Positions 1 to 13,739 of a stretch of 64,000 nt of DNA are shown piece after piece (the first letter of the stretch is position 1; every line of letters starts with the position of its first letter). The position numbers were made by a program, and so were the translations under genes. The stretch is from positions 7,587,913-7,651,912 of the forward strand of contig OZ038380.1 in the NCBI GenBank assembly GCA_964036045.1. The letters are read 5' to 3'. Source of the DNA: Eutreptiella sp. 'Long Island Sound 2002' (lineage: Eukaryota; Euglenozoa; Euglenophyceae; Eutreptiales; Eutreptiaceae). The notes below the pieces were generated by a model. The model did not search any database. It saw nothing but the letters and a program-made list of their open reading frames with translations, and was not told where the DNA came from.

Positions 1-3000
1 ACTGTGAATGCAGCATTGCCGCAAAATACACATGGTTAGACCCCAGTTTTGTGTGCAATAATGATTTACCACAGTCCAACTATGACTTCTGCACAAAGGC
101 TGCATGGCCAAGACCGAGCCAGTTTTGGGGCACAGTGGCCACAATGTGGGGCACAAACTGTGAGTGCAGCATTGTCGCAAAACACACATGGTGAGACCCC
201 AGTTTTGTGTGTAATAATGATTTACCACAGTCCAACCATGACTTCTGCACAAAGGGTGCATGGCCAAGACCGAGCCAGTTTTGGAGCATTGTGACCACAA
301 TGTGGGGCACAAACAGTGAGTGCAGCATTGCCGCAAAAAACACATGGTGAGACGCCAGTTTTGTGTGCAATAATGATTCACCACAGTCCAATCATGACTT
401 CTGCACAAAGGCTGCATGGCCAAGACCGAGCCAGTTTTGGGGCATAGTGGCCACAATGTGCGGCACAAACTGTGAGTGCAGCATTGCCGCAAAAAACATA
501 CGGTGAGGCCCTAGTTTTGTGTGTAATAATGATTTACCACAGTCCAATCATGACTTCTGCACAAAAACTGCATGGCCAAGACCGAGCCAGTTTTGGGGCA
601 TAGTAGCCACAATGTGCGGCACAAACTGTGAGTGCAGCATTGCCGCAAAAAACATACGGTGAGGCCCCAGTTTTGTGTGTAATAATGATTTACCACAGTC
701 CAACCATGACTTCTGCACAAAAACTGCATGGCCCAGACCGAGCCAGTTTTGGGGCATAGTGGCCACAATGTGGGGCACAAACAGTGAGTGCAGCATTGCC
801 GCAAAAAACACATGGTTAGACCCCAGTTTTGTGTGTAATAATGATTTACCACAGTCCAATCATGACTTCTGCACAAAAACTGCATGGCCAAGACCGAGCC
901 AGTTTTGGGGCATAGTGACCACAATGTGCGGCACAAACTGTGAGTGCAGCATTGCCGCAAAAAACATACGGTGAGGCCCCAGTTTTGTGTGTAATAATGA
1001 TTTACCACAGTCCAATCATGACTTCTGCACAAAAACTGCATGGCCAAGACCGAGCCAGTTTTGGGGCATCGTGGCCACAATGTGCGGCACAAACTGTGAG
1101 TGCAGCATTGCCGCAAAAAACATTCCGTGAGACCCCAGTTTTGTGTGTAATAATGATTTACCACAGTCCAACCATGACTTCTGCACAAAAACTGCATGGC
1201 CAAGACCGAGCCAGTTTTGGGGCATAGTGGCCACAATGTGGGGCACAAACAGTGAGTGCAGCATTGCCGCAAAAAACACATGGTTAGACCCCAGTTTTGT
1301 GTGTAATAATGATTTACCACAGTCCAATCATGACTTCTGCACAAAAACTGCATGGCCAAGACCGAGCCAGTTTTGGGGCATAGTGGCCACAATGTGCGGC
1401 ACAAACTGTGAGTGCAGCATTGCCGCAAAAAACATACGGTGAGGCCCCAGTTTTGTGTGTAATAATGATTTACCACAGTCCAATCATGACTTCTGCACAA
1501 AAACTGCATGGCCAAGACCGAGCCAGTTTTGGGGCATAGTGGCCACAATGTGGGGCACAAACTGTGAGTGCAGCATTGCCGCAAAAAACATACGGTGAGG
1601 CCCCAGTTTTGTGTGTAATAATGATTTACCACAGTCCAATCATGACCTCTGCACAAAAACTGCATGGCCAAGACCGAGCCAGTTTTGGGGCATAGTGGCC
1701 ACAATGTGCGGCACAAACTGTGAGTGCAGCATTGCCGCAAAAAAAATACGGTGAGACCCCAGTTTTGTGTGTAATAATGATTTACCACAGTCCAACCATG
1801 ACTTCTGCACAAACACTGCATGGCCAAGACCGAGCCAGTTTTGGGGCATAGTGGCCACAATGTGGGGCACAAACTGTGAATGCAGCATTGCCGCAAAATA
1901 CACATGGTTAGACCCCAGTTTTGTGTGCAATAATGATTTACCACAGTCCAACTATGACTTCTGCACAAAGGCTGCATGGCCAAGACCGAGCCAGTTTTGG
2001 GGCACAGTGGCCACAATGTGGGGCACAAACTGTGAGTGCAGCATTGTCGCAAAACACACATGGTGAGACCCCAGTTTTGTGTGTAATAATGATTTACCAC
2101 AGTCCAACCATGACTTCTGCACAAAGGGTGCATGGCCAAGACCGAGCCAGTTTTGGAGCATTGTGACCACAATGTGGGGCACAAACAGTGAGTGCAGCAT
2201 TGCCGCAAAAAACACATGGTGAGACGCCAGTTTTGTGTACAATAATGATTCACCACAGTCCAATCATGACTTCTGCACAAAGGCTGCATGGCCATGACCG
2301 AGCCAGTTTTGGGGCATAGTGGCCACAATGTGCGGCACAAACTGTGAGTGCAGCATTGCCGCAAAAAACATACGGTGAGGCCCCAGTTTTGTGTGTAATA
2401 ATGATTTACCACAGTCCAATTATGACTTCTGCACAAAAACTGCATGGCCAAGACCGAGCCAGTTTTGGGGCATAGTAGCCACAATGTGCGGCACAAACTG
2501 TGAGTGCAGCATTGCCGCAAAAAACATACGGTGAGACCCCAGTTTTGTGTGTAATAATGATTTACCACAGTCCAATCATGACTTCTGCACAAAAACTGCA
2601 TGGCCAAGACCGAGCCAGTTTTGGGGCATAGTGGCCACAATGTGCGGCACAAACTGTGAGTGCAGCATTGCCGCAAAAAACATACGGTGAGGCCCCAGTT
2701 TTGTGTGTAATAATGATTTACCACAGTCCAATCATGACTTCTGCACAAAAACTGCATGGCCAAGACCGAGCCAGTTTTGGGGCATAGTGGCCACAATGTG
2801 CGGCACAAACTGTGAGTGCAGCATTGCCGCAAAAAACATTCCGTGAGACCCCAGTTTTGTGTGTAATAATGATTTACCACAGTCCAACCATGACTTCTGC
2901 ACAAAAACTGCATGGCCAAGACCGAGCCAGTTTTGGGGCATAGTGGCCACAATGTGGGGCACAAACAGTGAGTGCAACATTGCCGCAAAAAACACATGGT

Positions 3001-5305
3001 TAGACCCCAGTTTTGTGTGTAATAATGATTTACCACAGTCCAATCATGACTTCTGCACAAAAACTGCATGGCCAAGACCGAGCCAGTTTTGGGGCATAGT
3101 GGCCACAATGTGCGGCACAAACTGTGAGTGCAGCATTGCCGCAAAAAACATACGGTGAGGCCCCAGTTTTGTGTGTAATAATGATTTACCACAGTCCAAT
3201 CATGACTTCTGCACAAAAACTGCATGGCCAAGACCGAGCCAGTTTTGGGGCATAGTGGCCACAATGTGCGGCACAAACTGTGAGTGCAGCATTGCCGCAA
3301 AAAACATACGGTGAGGCCCCAGTTTTGTGTGTAACAATGATTTACCACAGTCCAATCATGACTTCTGCACAAAAACTGCATGGCCAAGACCGAGCCAGTT
3401 TTGGGGCATAGTGGCCACAATGTGCGGCACAAACTGTGAGTGCAGCATTGCCGCAAAAAAAATACGGTGAGACCCCAGTTTTGTGTGTAATAATGATTTA
3501 CCACAGTCCAACCATGACTTCTGCACAAAAACTGCATGGCCAAGACCGAGCCAGTTTTGGGGCATAGTGGCCACAATGTGGGGCACAAACTGTGAATGCA
3601 GCATTGCCGCAAAATACACATGGTTAGACCCCAGTTTTGTGTGCAATAATGATTTACCACAGTCCAACTATGACTTCTGCACAAAGGCTGCATGGCCAAG
3701 ACCGAGCCAGTTTTGGGGCACAGTGGCCACAATGTGGGGCACAAATTGTGAGTGCAGCATTGTCGCAAAACACACATGGTGAGACCCCAGTTTTGTGTGT
3801 AATAATGATTTACCACAGTCCAACCATGACTTCTGCACAAAGGGTGCATGGCCAAGACCGAGCCAGTTTTGGAGCATTGTGACCACAATGTGGGGCACAA
3901 ACAGTGAGTGCAGCATTGCCGCAAAAAACACATGGTGAGACGCCAGTTTTGTGTGCAATAATGATTCACCACAGTCCAATCATGACTTCTGCACAAAGGC
4001 TGCATGGCCAAGACCGAGCCAGTTTTGGGGCATAGTGGCCACAATGTGCGGCACAAACTGTGAGTGCAGCATTGCCGCAAAAAACATACGGTGAGGCCCC
4101 AGTTTTGTGTGTAATAATGATTTACCACAGTCCAATCATGACTTCTGCACAAAAACTGCATGGCCAAGACCGAGCTAGCTTTGGGGCATAGTGGCCACAA
4201 TGTGGGGCACAAACAGTGAGTGCAGCATTGCCGCAAAAAACATACGGTGAGACCCCAGTTTTGTGTGTAATAATGATTTACCACAGTCCAATCATGACTT
4301 CTGCACAAAAACTGCATGGCCCAGACCGAGCCAGTTTTGGGGCATAGTGGCCACAATGTGCGGCACAAACTGTGAGTGCAGCATTGCCGCAAAGAACATA
4401 CGGTGAGGCCCCAGTTTTGTGTGTAATAATGATTTACCACAGTCCAACCATGACTTCTGCACAAAAACTGCATGGCCAAGACCGAGCCAGTTTTGGGGCA
4501 TAGTGGCCACAATGTGCGGCACAAACTGTGAGTGCAGCATTGCCGCAAAGAACATACGGTGAGACCCCAGTTTTGTGTGTAATAATGATTTACCACAGTC
4601 CAACCATGACTTCTGCACAAAAACTGCATGGCCAAGACCGAGCCAGTTTTGGGGCATAGTGGCCACAATGTGCGGCACAAACTGTGAGTGCAGCATTGCC
4701 GCAAAAAACACATGGTTAGACCCCAGTTTTGTGTGTAATAATGATTTACCACAGTCCAATCATGACTTCTGCACAAAAACTGCATGGCCAAGACCGAGCC
4801 AGTTTTGGGGCATAGTGGCCACAATGTGCGGCACAAACTGTGAGTGCAGCATTGCCGCAAAAAACATACGGTGAGGCCCCAGTTTTGTGTGTAACAATGA
4901 TTTACCACAGTCCAATCATGACTTCTGCAGAAAAACTGCATGGCCAAGACCGAGCCAGTTTTGGGGCATAGTGGCCACAATGTGGGGCACAAACTGTGAG
5001 TGCAGCATTGCCGCAAAAAACATACGGTGCGGCCCCAATTTTTGTGTGTAATAATGATTTACCACAGTCCAATCATGACTTCTGCACAAAAACTGCATCG
5101 CCAAGACCGAGCCAGTTTTGGGGCATAGTGGCCACAATGTGCGGCACAAACTGTGAGTGCAGCATTGCCGCAAAAAAAATACGGTGAGATCCCAGTTTTG
5201 TGTGTAATAATGATTTACCACAGTCCAACCATGACTTCTGCACAAAAACTGCATGGCCAAGACCGAGCCAGTTTTGGAGCATAGTGGCCACAATGTGGGG
5301 CACAA
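1..5305. repeat. 11/12-mer higher-order repeat, three copies
   Basis: The marker AAAGGGTGCATGG occurs at 251, 2,123 and 3,839, spaced 1,872 (12 x 156) and 1,716 (11 x 156). The variant ACTGTGAATGCAGC at 1, 1,873 and 3,589 shows the same spacing. From about 1,016 onward copy 1 matches copy 2 at +1,716, so copy 1 carries one extra monomer in its first kilobase. Copy 3 follows copy 2 up to about 4,760 at +1,716, and then less closely to about 5,300. Shared private variants such as CATTCCGTGAG (near 1,123 and 2,839) support common descent. Confidence 0.85.
5031..5050 (+). other. 157-bp monomer: +1 base in the CCCAG-TTTT tract
   Basis: GGCCCCAATTTTTGTG replaces GGCCCCAGTTTTGTG, adding one base. 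It shifts the phase of every later monomer and ends the long minus-strand open frame at about 5,016. An identical lesion at 6,436 is its duplicated copy. Confidence 0.9.
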
Positions 5306-6435
5306 ACAGTGAGTGCAGCATTGCCGCAAAGAGCACGTGGTGAGACCCCAGTTTTGTGTGTAATAATGATTTACCACAGTCCAACCATGACTTCTGCCCA
5401 AAAACTGCATGACCAAGACCGAGCCAGCTTTGGGGCATAGTGGCCACAATGTGGGGCACAAACTGTGAGTGCAGCATTGCCGCAAAAAAGATACGGTGAG
5501 GCCCCAGTTTTGTGTGTAATAATGATTTACCACAGTCCAATCATGACTTCTGCACAAAAACTGCATGGCCAAGACCGAGCCAGTTTTGGGGCATAGTGGC
5601 CACAATGTGGGGCACAAACAGTGAGTGCAGCATTGCCGCAAAAAACACATGGTTAGACCCCAGTTTTGTGTGTAATAATGATTTACCACAGTCCAATCAT
5701 GACTTCTGCACAAAAACTGCATGGCCAAGACCGAGCCAGTTTTGGGGCATAGTGGCCACAATGTGCGGCACAAACTGTGAGTGCAGCATTGCCGCAAAGA
5801 ACATACGGTGAGGCCCCAGTTTTGTGTGTAATAATGATTTACCACAGTCCAATCATGACTTCTGCACAAAAACTGCATGGCCAAGACCGAGCCAGTTTTG
5901 GGGCATAGTGGCCACAATGTGCGGCACAAACTGTGAGTGCAGCATTGCCGCAAAAAACATTCGGTGAGACCCCAGTTTTGTGTGTAATAATGATTTACCA
6001 CAGTCCAACCATGACTTCTGCACAAAAACTGCATGGCCAAGACCGAGCCAGTTTTGGGGCATAGTGGCCACAATGTGGGGCACAAACAGTGAGTGCAGCA
6101 TTGCCGCAAAAAACACATGGTTAGACCCCAGTTTTGTGTGTAATAATGATTTACCACAGTCCAATCATGACTTCTGCACAAAAACTGCATGGCCAAGACC
6201 GAGCCAGTTTTGGGGCATAGTGGCCACAATGTGCGGCACAAACTGTGAGTGCAGCATTGCCGCAAAAAACATACGGTGAGGCCCCAGTTTTGTGTGTAAT
6301 AATGATTTACCACAGTCCAATCATGACTTCTGCAGAAAAACTGCATGGCCAAGACCGAGCCAGTTTTGGGGCATAGTGGCCACAATGTGGGGCACAAACT
6401 GTGAGTGCAGCATTGCCGCAAAAAACATACGGTGA

Positions 6436-6455
6436 GGCCCCAATTTTTGTGTGTA
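6436..6455 (+). other. 157-bp monomer: copy of the 5,031 insertion
   Basis: The same GGCCCCAATTTTTGTG variant as at 5,031 recurs exactly 1,405 bp later, so it was copied by duplication of a 9-monomer segment and did not arise again. Confidence 0.9.
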
Positions 6456-6779
6456 ATAATGATTTACCACAGTCCAATCATGACTTCTGCACAAAAACTG
6501 CATCGCCAAGACCGAGCCAGTTTTGGGGCATAGTGGCCACAATGTGCGGCACAAACTGTGAGTGCAGCATTGCCGCAAAAAAAATACGGTGAGACCCCAG
6601 TTTTGTGTGTAATAATGATTTACCACAGTCCAACCATGACTTCTGCACAAAAACTGCATGGCCAAGACCGAGCCAGTTTTGGAGCATAGTGGCCACAATG
6701 TGGGGCACAAACAGTGAGTACAGCATTGCCGCAAAAAGCACGTGGTGAGACCCCAGTTTTGTGTGTAATAATGATTTAC

Positions 6780-9700
6780 CACAGTCCAACCATGACTTCT
6801 GCACAAAAACTGCATGACCAAGACCGAGCCAGTTTTGGGGCATAGTGGCCACAATGTGGGGCACAAACTGTGAGTGCAGCATTGCCGCAAAAAACATACG
6901 GTGAGGCCCCAGTTTTGCGTGTAATAATGATTTACCACAGTCCAATCATGACTTCTGCACAAAAACTGCATGGCCAAGACCGAGCCAGTTTTGGGGCACA
7001 GTGGCCACAATGTGGGGCACAAATAGGGAGTGCAGCATTGCCGCAAAAAACACATGGTTAGACCCCAGTTTTGTGTGTAATAAGGATTTACCACAGTCCA
7101 ACTATGACTTCTGCACAAAAACTGCATGGCCAAGACCGAGCCAGTTTTGGAGCATAGTGGCCACAATGTGCGGCACAAACTGTGAGTGCAGCATTGCCGC
7201 AAAAAACATACGGTGAGGCCCCAGTTTTGTGTGTAATAATGATTTACCACAGTCCAATCATGACTTCTGCACAAAAACTGCATGGCCAAGACCGAGCCAG
7301 TTTTGGGGCATAGTGGCCACAATGTGCGGCAAAAACTGTGAGTGCAGCATTGCCGCAAAAAACATACGGTGAGGCCCCAGTTTTGTGTGTAATAATGATT
7401 TACCACAGTCCAATCATGACTTCTGCACAAAAACTGCATGGCCAAGACCGAGCCAGTTTTGGGGCATAGTGGCCACAATGTGCGGCACAAACTGTGAGTG
7501 CAGCATTGCCGCAAAAAACATACGGTGAGACCCCAGTTTTGTGTGTAATAATGATTTACCACAGTCCAACGATGACTTCTGCACAAAAACTGCATGGCCA
7601 AGACCGAGCCAGTTTTGGGGCATAGTGGCCACAATGTGGGGCACAAACAGTGAGGGCAGCATTGCCGCAAAAAACACATGGTTAGACCCCAGTTTTGTGT
7701 GTAATAATGATTTACCACAGTCCAATCTCGACTTCTGCACAAAAACTGCATGGCCAAGACCGAGCCAGTTTTGGGGCATAGTGGCCACAATGTGCGGCAC
7801 AAACTGTGAGTGCAGCATTGCCGCAAAAAACATACGGTGAGGCCCCAGTTTTGTGTGTAATAATGATTTACCACAGTCCAATCATGACTTCTGCACAAAA
7901 ACTGCATGGCCAAGACCGAGCCAGTTTTGGGGCATAGTGGCCACAATGTGGGGCACAAACTGTGAGTGCAGCATTGCCGCAAAAAACATACGGTGAGGCC
8001 CCAGTTTTGTGTGTAATAATGATTTACCACAGTCCAATCATGACTTCTGCACAAAAACTGCATGGCCAAGACCGAGCCAGTTTTGGGGCATAGTGGCCAC
8101 AATGTGCGGCACAAACTGTGAGTGCAGCATTGCCGCAAAAAAAATACGGTGAGACCCCAGTTTTGTGTGCAATAATGATTTACCACAGTCCAACCATGAC
8201 TTCTGCACAAAAACTGCATGGCCAAGACCGAGCCAGTTTTGGGGCACAGTGGCCACAATGTGGTGCACAAACAGTGAGTGCAGCATTGCCGCAAAATACA
8301 CATGGTTAGACCCCAGTTTTGTGTGCAATAATGATTTACCACAGTCCAACCATGACTTCTGCACAAAAACTGCATGACCAAGACCGAGCCAGTTTTGGGG
8401 CATAGTGGCCACAATGTGGGGCACAAACTGTGAGTGCAGCATTGCCGCAAAAAAGATACGGTGAGGCCCCAGTTTTGTGTGTAATAATGATTTACCACAG
8501 TCCAATCATGACTTCTGCACAAAAACTGCATGGCCAAGACCGAGCCAGTTTTGGGGCACAGTGGCCACAATGTGGGGCACAAATAGGGAGTGCAGCATTG
8601 CCGCAAAAAACACATGGTTAGACCCCAGTTTTGTGTGTAATAATGATTTACCACAGTCCAATCATGACTTCTGCACAAAAACGGCATGGCCAAGACCGAG
8701 CCAGTTTTGGGGCATAGTGGCCACAATGTGGGGCACAAACAGTGAGTGCAGCATTGCCGCAAAAAACATACGGTGAGGCCCCAGTTTTGTGTGTATTAAT
8801 GATTTACCACAGTCCAATCATGACTTCTGCACAAAAACTGCATGGCCAAGACCGAGCCAGTTTTGGGGCATAGTGGCCACAATGTGCGGCACAAACTGTG
8901 AGTGCAGCATTGCCGCAAAAAACATACGGTGAGGCCCCAGTTTTGTGTGTAATAATGATTTACCACAGTCCAACCATGACTTCTGCACAAAAACTGCATG
9001 GCCAAGACCGAGCCAGTTTTGGGGCATAGTGGCCACAATGTGCGGCACAAACTGTGAGTGCAGCATTGCCGCAAAAAACATACGGTGAGACCCCAGTTTT
9101 GTGTGTAATAATGATTTACCACAGTCCAACCATGACTTCTGCACAAAAACTGCATGGCCAAGACCGAGCCAGTTTTGGGGCATAGTGGCCACAATGTGGG
9201 GCACGAACAGTGAGTGCAGCATTGCCGCAAAAAACACATGGTTAGACCCCGTTTTGTGTGTAATAATGATTTACCACAGTCCAATCATGACTTCTGCACA
9301 AAAACTGCATGGCCAAGACCGAGCCAGTTTTGGGGCATAGTGGCCACAATGTGCGGCACAAACTGTGAGTGCAGCATTGCCGCAAAAAACATACGGTGAG
9401 GCCCCAGTTTTGTGTGTAATAATGATTTACTACAGTCCAATCATGACTTCTGCACAAAAACTGCATGGCCAAGACCGAGCCAGTTTTGGGGCATAGTGGC
9501 CACAATGTGGGGCACAAACTGTGAGTGCAGCATTGCCGCAAAAAACATACGGTGAGGCCCCAGTTTTGTGTGCAATACTGATTTACCACAGTCCAATCAT
9601 GACTTCTGCACAAAAACTGCATGGCCAAGACCGAGCCAGTTTTGGGGCATAGTGGCCACAATGTGCGGCACAAACTGTGAGTGCAGCATTGCCGCAAAAA

Positions 9701-9900
9701 AAATACGGTGAGACCCCAGTTTTGTGTGCAATAATGATTTACCACACTCCAACCATGACTTCTGCACAAAAACTGCATGGCCAAGACCGAGCCAGTTTTG
9801 GGGCACAGTGGCCACAATGTGGTGCACAAACAGTGAGTGCAGCATTGCCGCAAAATACACATGGTTAGACCCCAGTTTTGTGTGCAATAATGATTTACCA
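6780..9900. repeat. 10-mer higher-order repeat, two adjacent copies
   Basis: CATGACCAAG at 6,813 and 8,373, and AAATAGGGAG at 7,021 and 8,581, are 1,560 bp (10 x 156) apart. TGGTGCACAA at 8,261 and 9,820 is 1,559 apart, because a one-base deletion near 9,250 shortens the second copy. The copies are roughly 6,780-8,340 and 8,340-9,900. Boundaries are approximate, set by where shared variants stop. Confidence 0.8.
9241..9262 (+). other. 155-bp monomer: one base lost before TTTTGTGTG
   Basis: TTAGACCCCGTTTTGTG lacks the A of the usual CCCCAGTTTTGTG. This one-base deletion makes the offset between the two 10-mer copies 1,559 where they flank it. Confidence 0.9.
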
Positions 9901-11548
9901 CAGTCCAACTATGACTTCTGCACAAAACCTGCATGGCCAAGACCGAGCCAGTTTTGGGGCACAGTGGCCACAATGTGGGGCACAAACTGTGAGTGCAGCA
10001 TTGTCGCAAAAAACACATGGTGAGACCCCAGTTTTGTGTGTAATAATGATTTACCACAGTCCAACCATGACTTCTGCACAAAGGCTGCATGGCCAAGACC
10101 GAGCCAGTTTTGGAGCATTGTGACCACAATGTGGGGCACAAACAGTGAGTGCAGCATTGCCGCAAAAAACACATGGTGAGACCCCAGTTTTGTGTGCAAT
10201 AATGATTCACCACAGTCCAATCGTGACTTCTGCACAAAGGCTGCATGGCCAGGACCGAGCCAGCTTTGGAGCATTGTGACCACAATGTGGGGCACAAACA
10301 GTGTGTGCAGCATTGCCGCAAAAAACATACGGTGAGGCCCCAGTTTTGTGTGTATTAATGATTTACCACAGTCCAACCATGACTTCTGCACAAAAACTGC
10401 ATGGCCAAGACCGAGCCAGTTTTGGGGCATAGTGGCCACAATGTGCGGCACAAACTGTGAGTGCAGCATTGCCGCAAAAAAAATACGGTGAGGCCCCAGT
10501 TTTGTGTGTAATAATGATTTACCACAGTCCAACCATGACTTCTGCACAAAAACTGCATGGCCAAGACCGAGCCAGTTTTGGGGCACAGTGGCCACAATGT
10601 GGGGCACAAACAGTGAGTGCAGCATTGCCGCAAAAAAAATACGGTGAGACCCCAGTTTTGTGTGTAATAATGACTTCCCACAGTCCAACCATGACTTCTG
10701 CACGAAAACTGCATGGCCAAGACCGAGCCAGTTTTGGGGCACAGTGGCCACAATGTGGGGCAGAAACTGTGAGTGCAGCATTGCCGCAAAAAACATACGG
10801 TGAGGCCCAAGTTTTGTGTGTAATAATGATTTACCACAGTCCAATCATGACTTCTGCACAAAAACTGCATGGCCAAGACCGAGCCAGATTTGGGGCACAG
10901 TGGCCACAATGTGGGGCACAAACTGTGAGTGCAGCATTGCCGCAAAAAACACATGGTTAGACCCCAGTTTTGTGTGTAATAATGATTTACCACAGTCCAA
11001 TCATGACTTCTGCACAAAAACTGCATGGCCAAGACCGAGCCAGTTTTGGGGCATAGTGGCCACAATGTGGGGCACAAACTGTGAGTGCAGCATTGCCGCA
11101 AAAAACATACGGTGAGGCCCCAGTTTTGTGTGTAATAATGATTTACCACAGTCCAATCATGACTTCTGCACAAAAACTGCATGGCCAAGACCGAGCCAGT
11201 TTTGGGGCATAGTGGCCACAATGTGCGGCACAAACTGTGAGTGCAGCATTGCCGCAAAAAACATACGGTGAGGCCCCCGTTTTGTGTGTAATAATGATTT
11301 ACCACAGTCCAATCATGACTTCTGCACAAAAGCTGCATGGCCAAGACCGAGCCAGTTTTGGGGCATAGTGGCCACAATGTGCGGCACAAACTGTGAGTGC
11401 AGCATTGCCGCAAAAAACATACGGTGAGACCCCAGTTTTGTGTGCAATAATGATTTACCACAGTCCAACCATGACTTCTGCGCAAAAACGTCATGGCCAA
11501 GACCGAGCCAGTTTTGGGGCATAGTGGCCACAATGTGCGGCACAAACT

Positions 11549-13650
11549 GTGAGTGCAGCATTGCTGCAAAAAACATACGGTGAGACCCCAGTTTTGTGTG
11601 TAATAATGATTTACCACAGTCCAATCATGACTTCTGCACAAAGGCTGCATGGCCAAGACCGAGCCAGTTTTGGGGCACAGTGGCCACAATGTGGGGCACA
11701 AACTGTGAGTGCAGCATTGCCGCAAAAAACATATGGTGAGGCCCCAGTTTTGTGTGTAATAATGATTTAACACAGTCCAATCATGACGTCTGCACAAAAA
11801 CTGCATGGCCAAGACCGAGCCAGTTTTGAGGCATAGTGGCCACAATGTGCGGCACAAACTGTGAGTGCAGCATTGCCGCAAAAAACATACGGTGACACCC
11901 CAGTTTTGTGTGCAATAATCATTTACCACAGTCCAACCATGACTTCTGCACAAAGGCTGCATGGCCAAGACCGAGCCAGTTTTGGGGCACAGTGGCCACA
12001 ATGTGGGGCACAAACTGTGAGTGCAGCATTGCCGCAAATAACACATGGTGAGACCCCAGTTTGGTGTGTAATAATGATTTACCACAGTCCAATCATGACT
12101 TCTGCACAAAGGCTGCATGGCCAAGACCGAGCCAGTTTTGGGGCACAGTGGCCACAATGTGGGGCACAAACTGTGAGTGCAGCATTGCCGCAAAAAACAC
12201 ATGGTGAGACCCCAGTTTTGTGTGTAATAATGATTTACCACAGTCCAATCATGACTTCTGCACAAAGGCTGCATGGCCAAGACCGAGCCAGTTTTGGGGC
12301 ACAGTGGCCACAATGTGGGGCACAAACAGTGAGTGCAGCATTGCCGCAAAAAACACATGGTGAGACCCCAGTTTTGTGTGTAATAATGATTTACCACAGT
12401 CCAATCATGACTTCTGCACAAAGGCTGAATGGCCAAGACCGAGCCAGTTTTGGGGCATTGTGACCACAATGTGGGGCACAAACTGTGCGTGCAGCATTGC
12501 CGCAAAAAACACATGGTGAGACCCCAGTTTGGTGTGTAATAATGATTTACCACAGTCCAACGATGACTTCTGCACAAAGGCTGCATGGCCAAGACCGACC
12601 CAGTTTTGGAGCATTGTGACCACAATGAGGGGCACAAACAGTGAGTGCAGCATTGCCGCAAAAAACACACGGTGAGGCCCCAGTTTTGTGTGTAATAATG
12701 ATTTACCACAGTCCAATCATGACTTCTGCACAAAGGCTGCATGGCCAAGACCGAGCCAGTTTTGGGGCACAGTGGCCACAATGTGGGGCACAAACTGTGA
12801 GTGCAGCATTGCCGCAAAAAACATATGGTGAGGCCCCAGTTTTGTGTGTAATAATGATTTAACACAGTCCAATCATGACATCTGCACAAAAACTGCATGG
12901 CCAAGACCGAGCCAGTTTTGGGGCATAGTGGCCACAATGTGCGGCACAAACTGTGAGTGCAGCATTGCCGCAAAAAACATACGGTGAGACCCCAGTTTTG
13001 TGTGCAATAATCATTTACCACAGTCCAACCATGACTTCTGCACAAAGGCTGCATGGCCAAGACCGAGCCAGTTTTGGGGCACAGTGGCCACAATGTGGGG
13101 CACAAACTGTGAGTGCAGCATTGCCGCAAATAACACATGGTGAGACCCCAGTTTTGTGTGTAATAATGATTTACCACAGTCCAATCATGACTTCTGCACA
13201 AAGGCTGCATGGCCAAGACCGAGCCAGTTTTGGGGCACAGTGGCCACAATGTGGGGCACAAACAGTGAGTGCAGCATTGCCGCAAAAAACACATGGTGAG
13301 ACCCCAGTTTTGTGTGTAATAATGATTTACCACAGTCCAATCATGACTTCTGCACAAAGGCTGCATGGCCAAGACCGAGCCAGTTTTTGGGGCACAGTGG
13401 CCACAATGTGGGGCACAAACAGTGAGTGCAGCATTGCCGCAAAAAACACATGGTGAGACCCCAGTTTTGTGTGTAATAATGATTTACCACAGTCCAACGA
13501 TGACTTCTGCACAAAGGCTGCATGACCAAGACCGACCCAGTTTTGGAGCATTGTGACCACAATGAGGGGCACAAACAGTGAGTGCAGCATTGCCGCAAAC
13601 AACACACGGTGAGGCCCCAGTTTTGTGTGTAATAATGATTTACCACAGTC
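11549..13650. repeat. 7-mer higher-order repeat, two copies
   Basis: GATTTAACACAG (about 11,765 and 12,857), AATAATCATTTACC (about 11,915 and 13,007) and CGCAAATAACAC (about 12,034 and 13,126) are each 1,092 bp (7 x 156) apart. Copy 2 has lost one monomer: CCAACGATGAC lies at 12,557 and 13,494, only 937 bp apart (6 x 156 plus 1). The extra base is the insertion at about 13,384. Confidence 0.85.
13381..13394 (+). other. 157-bp monomer: +1 T in CCAGTTTTGG
   Basis: CCAGTTTTTGGGGC has five T where other monomers have four. It lies where one monomer of the 7-mer HOR is missing, so it may have arisen in the same rearrangement. Confidence 0.9.
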
Positions 13651-13739
13651 CAATCATGACTTCTGCACAAAGGCTGCATGGCCAAGACCGAGCCAGCTTT
13701 GGGGCACAGTGGCCACAATGTGGGGCACAAACTGTGAGT

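Larger units (their letters stand above)
4700..6860. repeat. 9-mer duplication, offset 1,405 bp
   Basis: The segment of about 4,700-5,455 is repeated at about 6,105-6,860. Shared private variants are TCTGCAGAAAA (about 4,924 and 6,329), GGCCCCAATTTTTG with one extra base (5,031 and 6,436), ACTGCATCGCC (about 5,092 and 6,497) and ACTGCATGACC (about 5,404 and 6,809). The offset is 9 x 156 plus 1 because a one-base insertion lies in each copy. The copies diverge beyond about 5,455 and 6,860. Confidence 0.85.
1..11500. repeat. Domain I: CpG-richer CATACGG subfamily
   Basis: Most units here carry AAAAACTGC, GGGGCATAGTGG, TGTGCGGC and CATACGGTGAGG. A typical unit therefore has about four CpG sites (ACCGAG, TGCGGC, GCCGC, TACGG) against two in the common right-hand form. 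Scattered units of the GGAGCATTGTGACC type appear near 290, 2,155, 3,870, 10,110 and 10,270, and they mark the HOR phase. The subfamily gives way to AAAGGCTGC units between about 11.3 and 11.9 kb. I see nothing in this domain except satellite. Whether the CpG-rich form is ancestral or a separately amplified variant cannot be decided without a tree of monomers. Confidence 0.85.
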
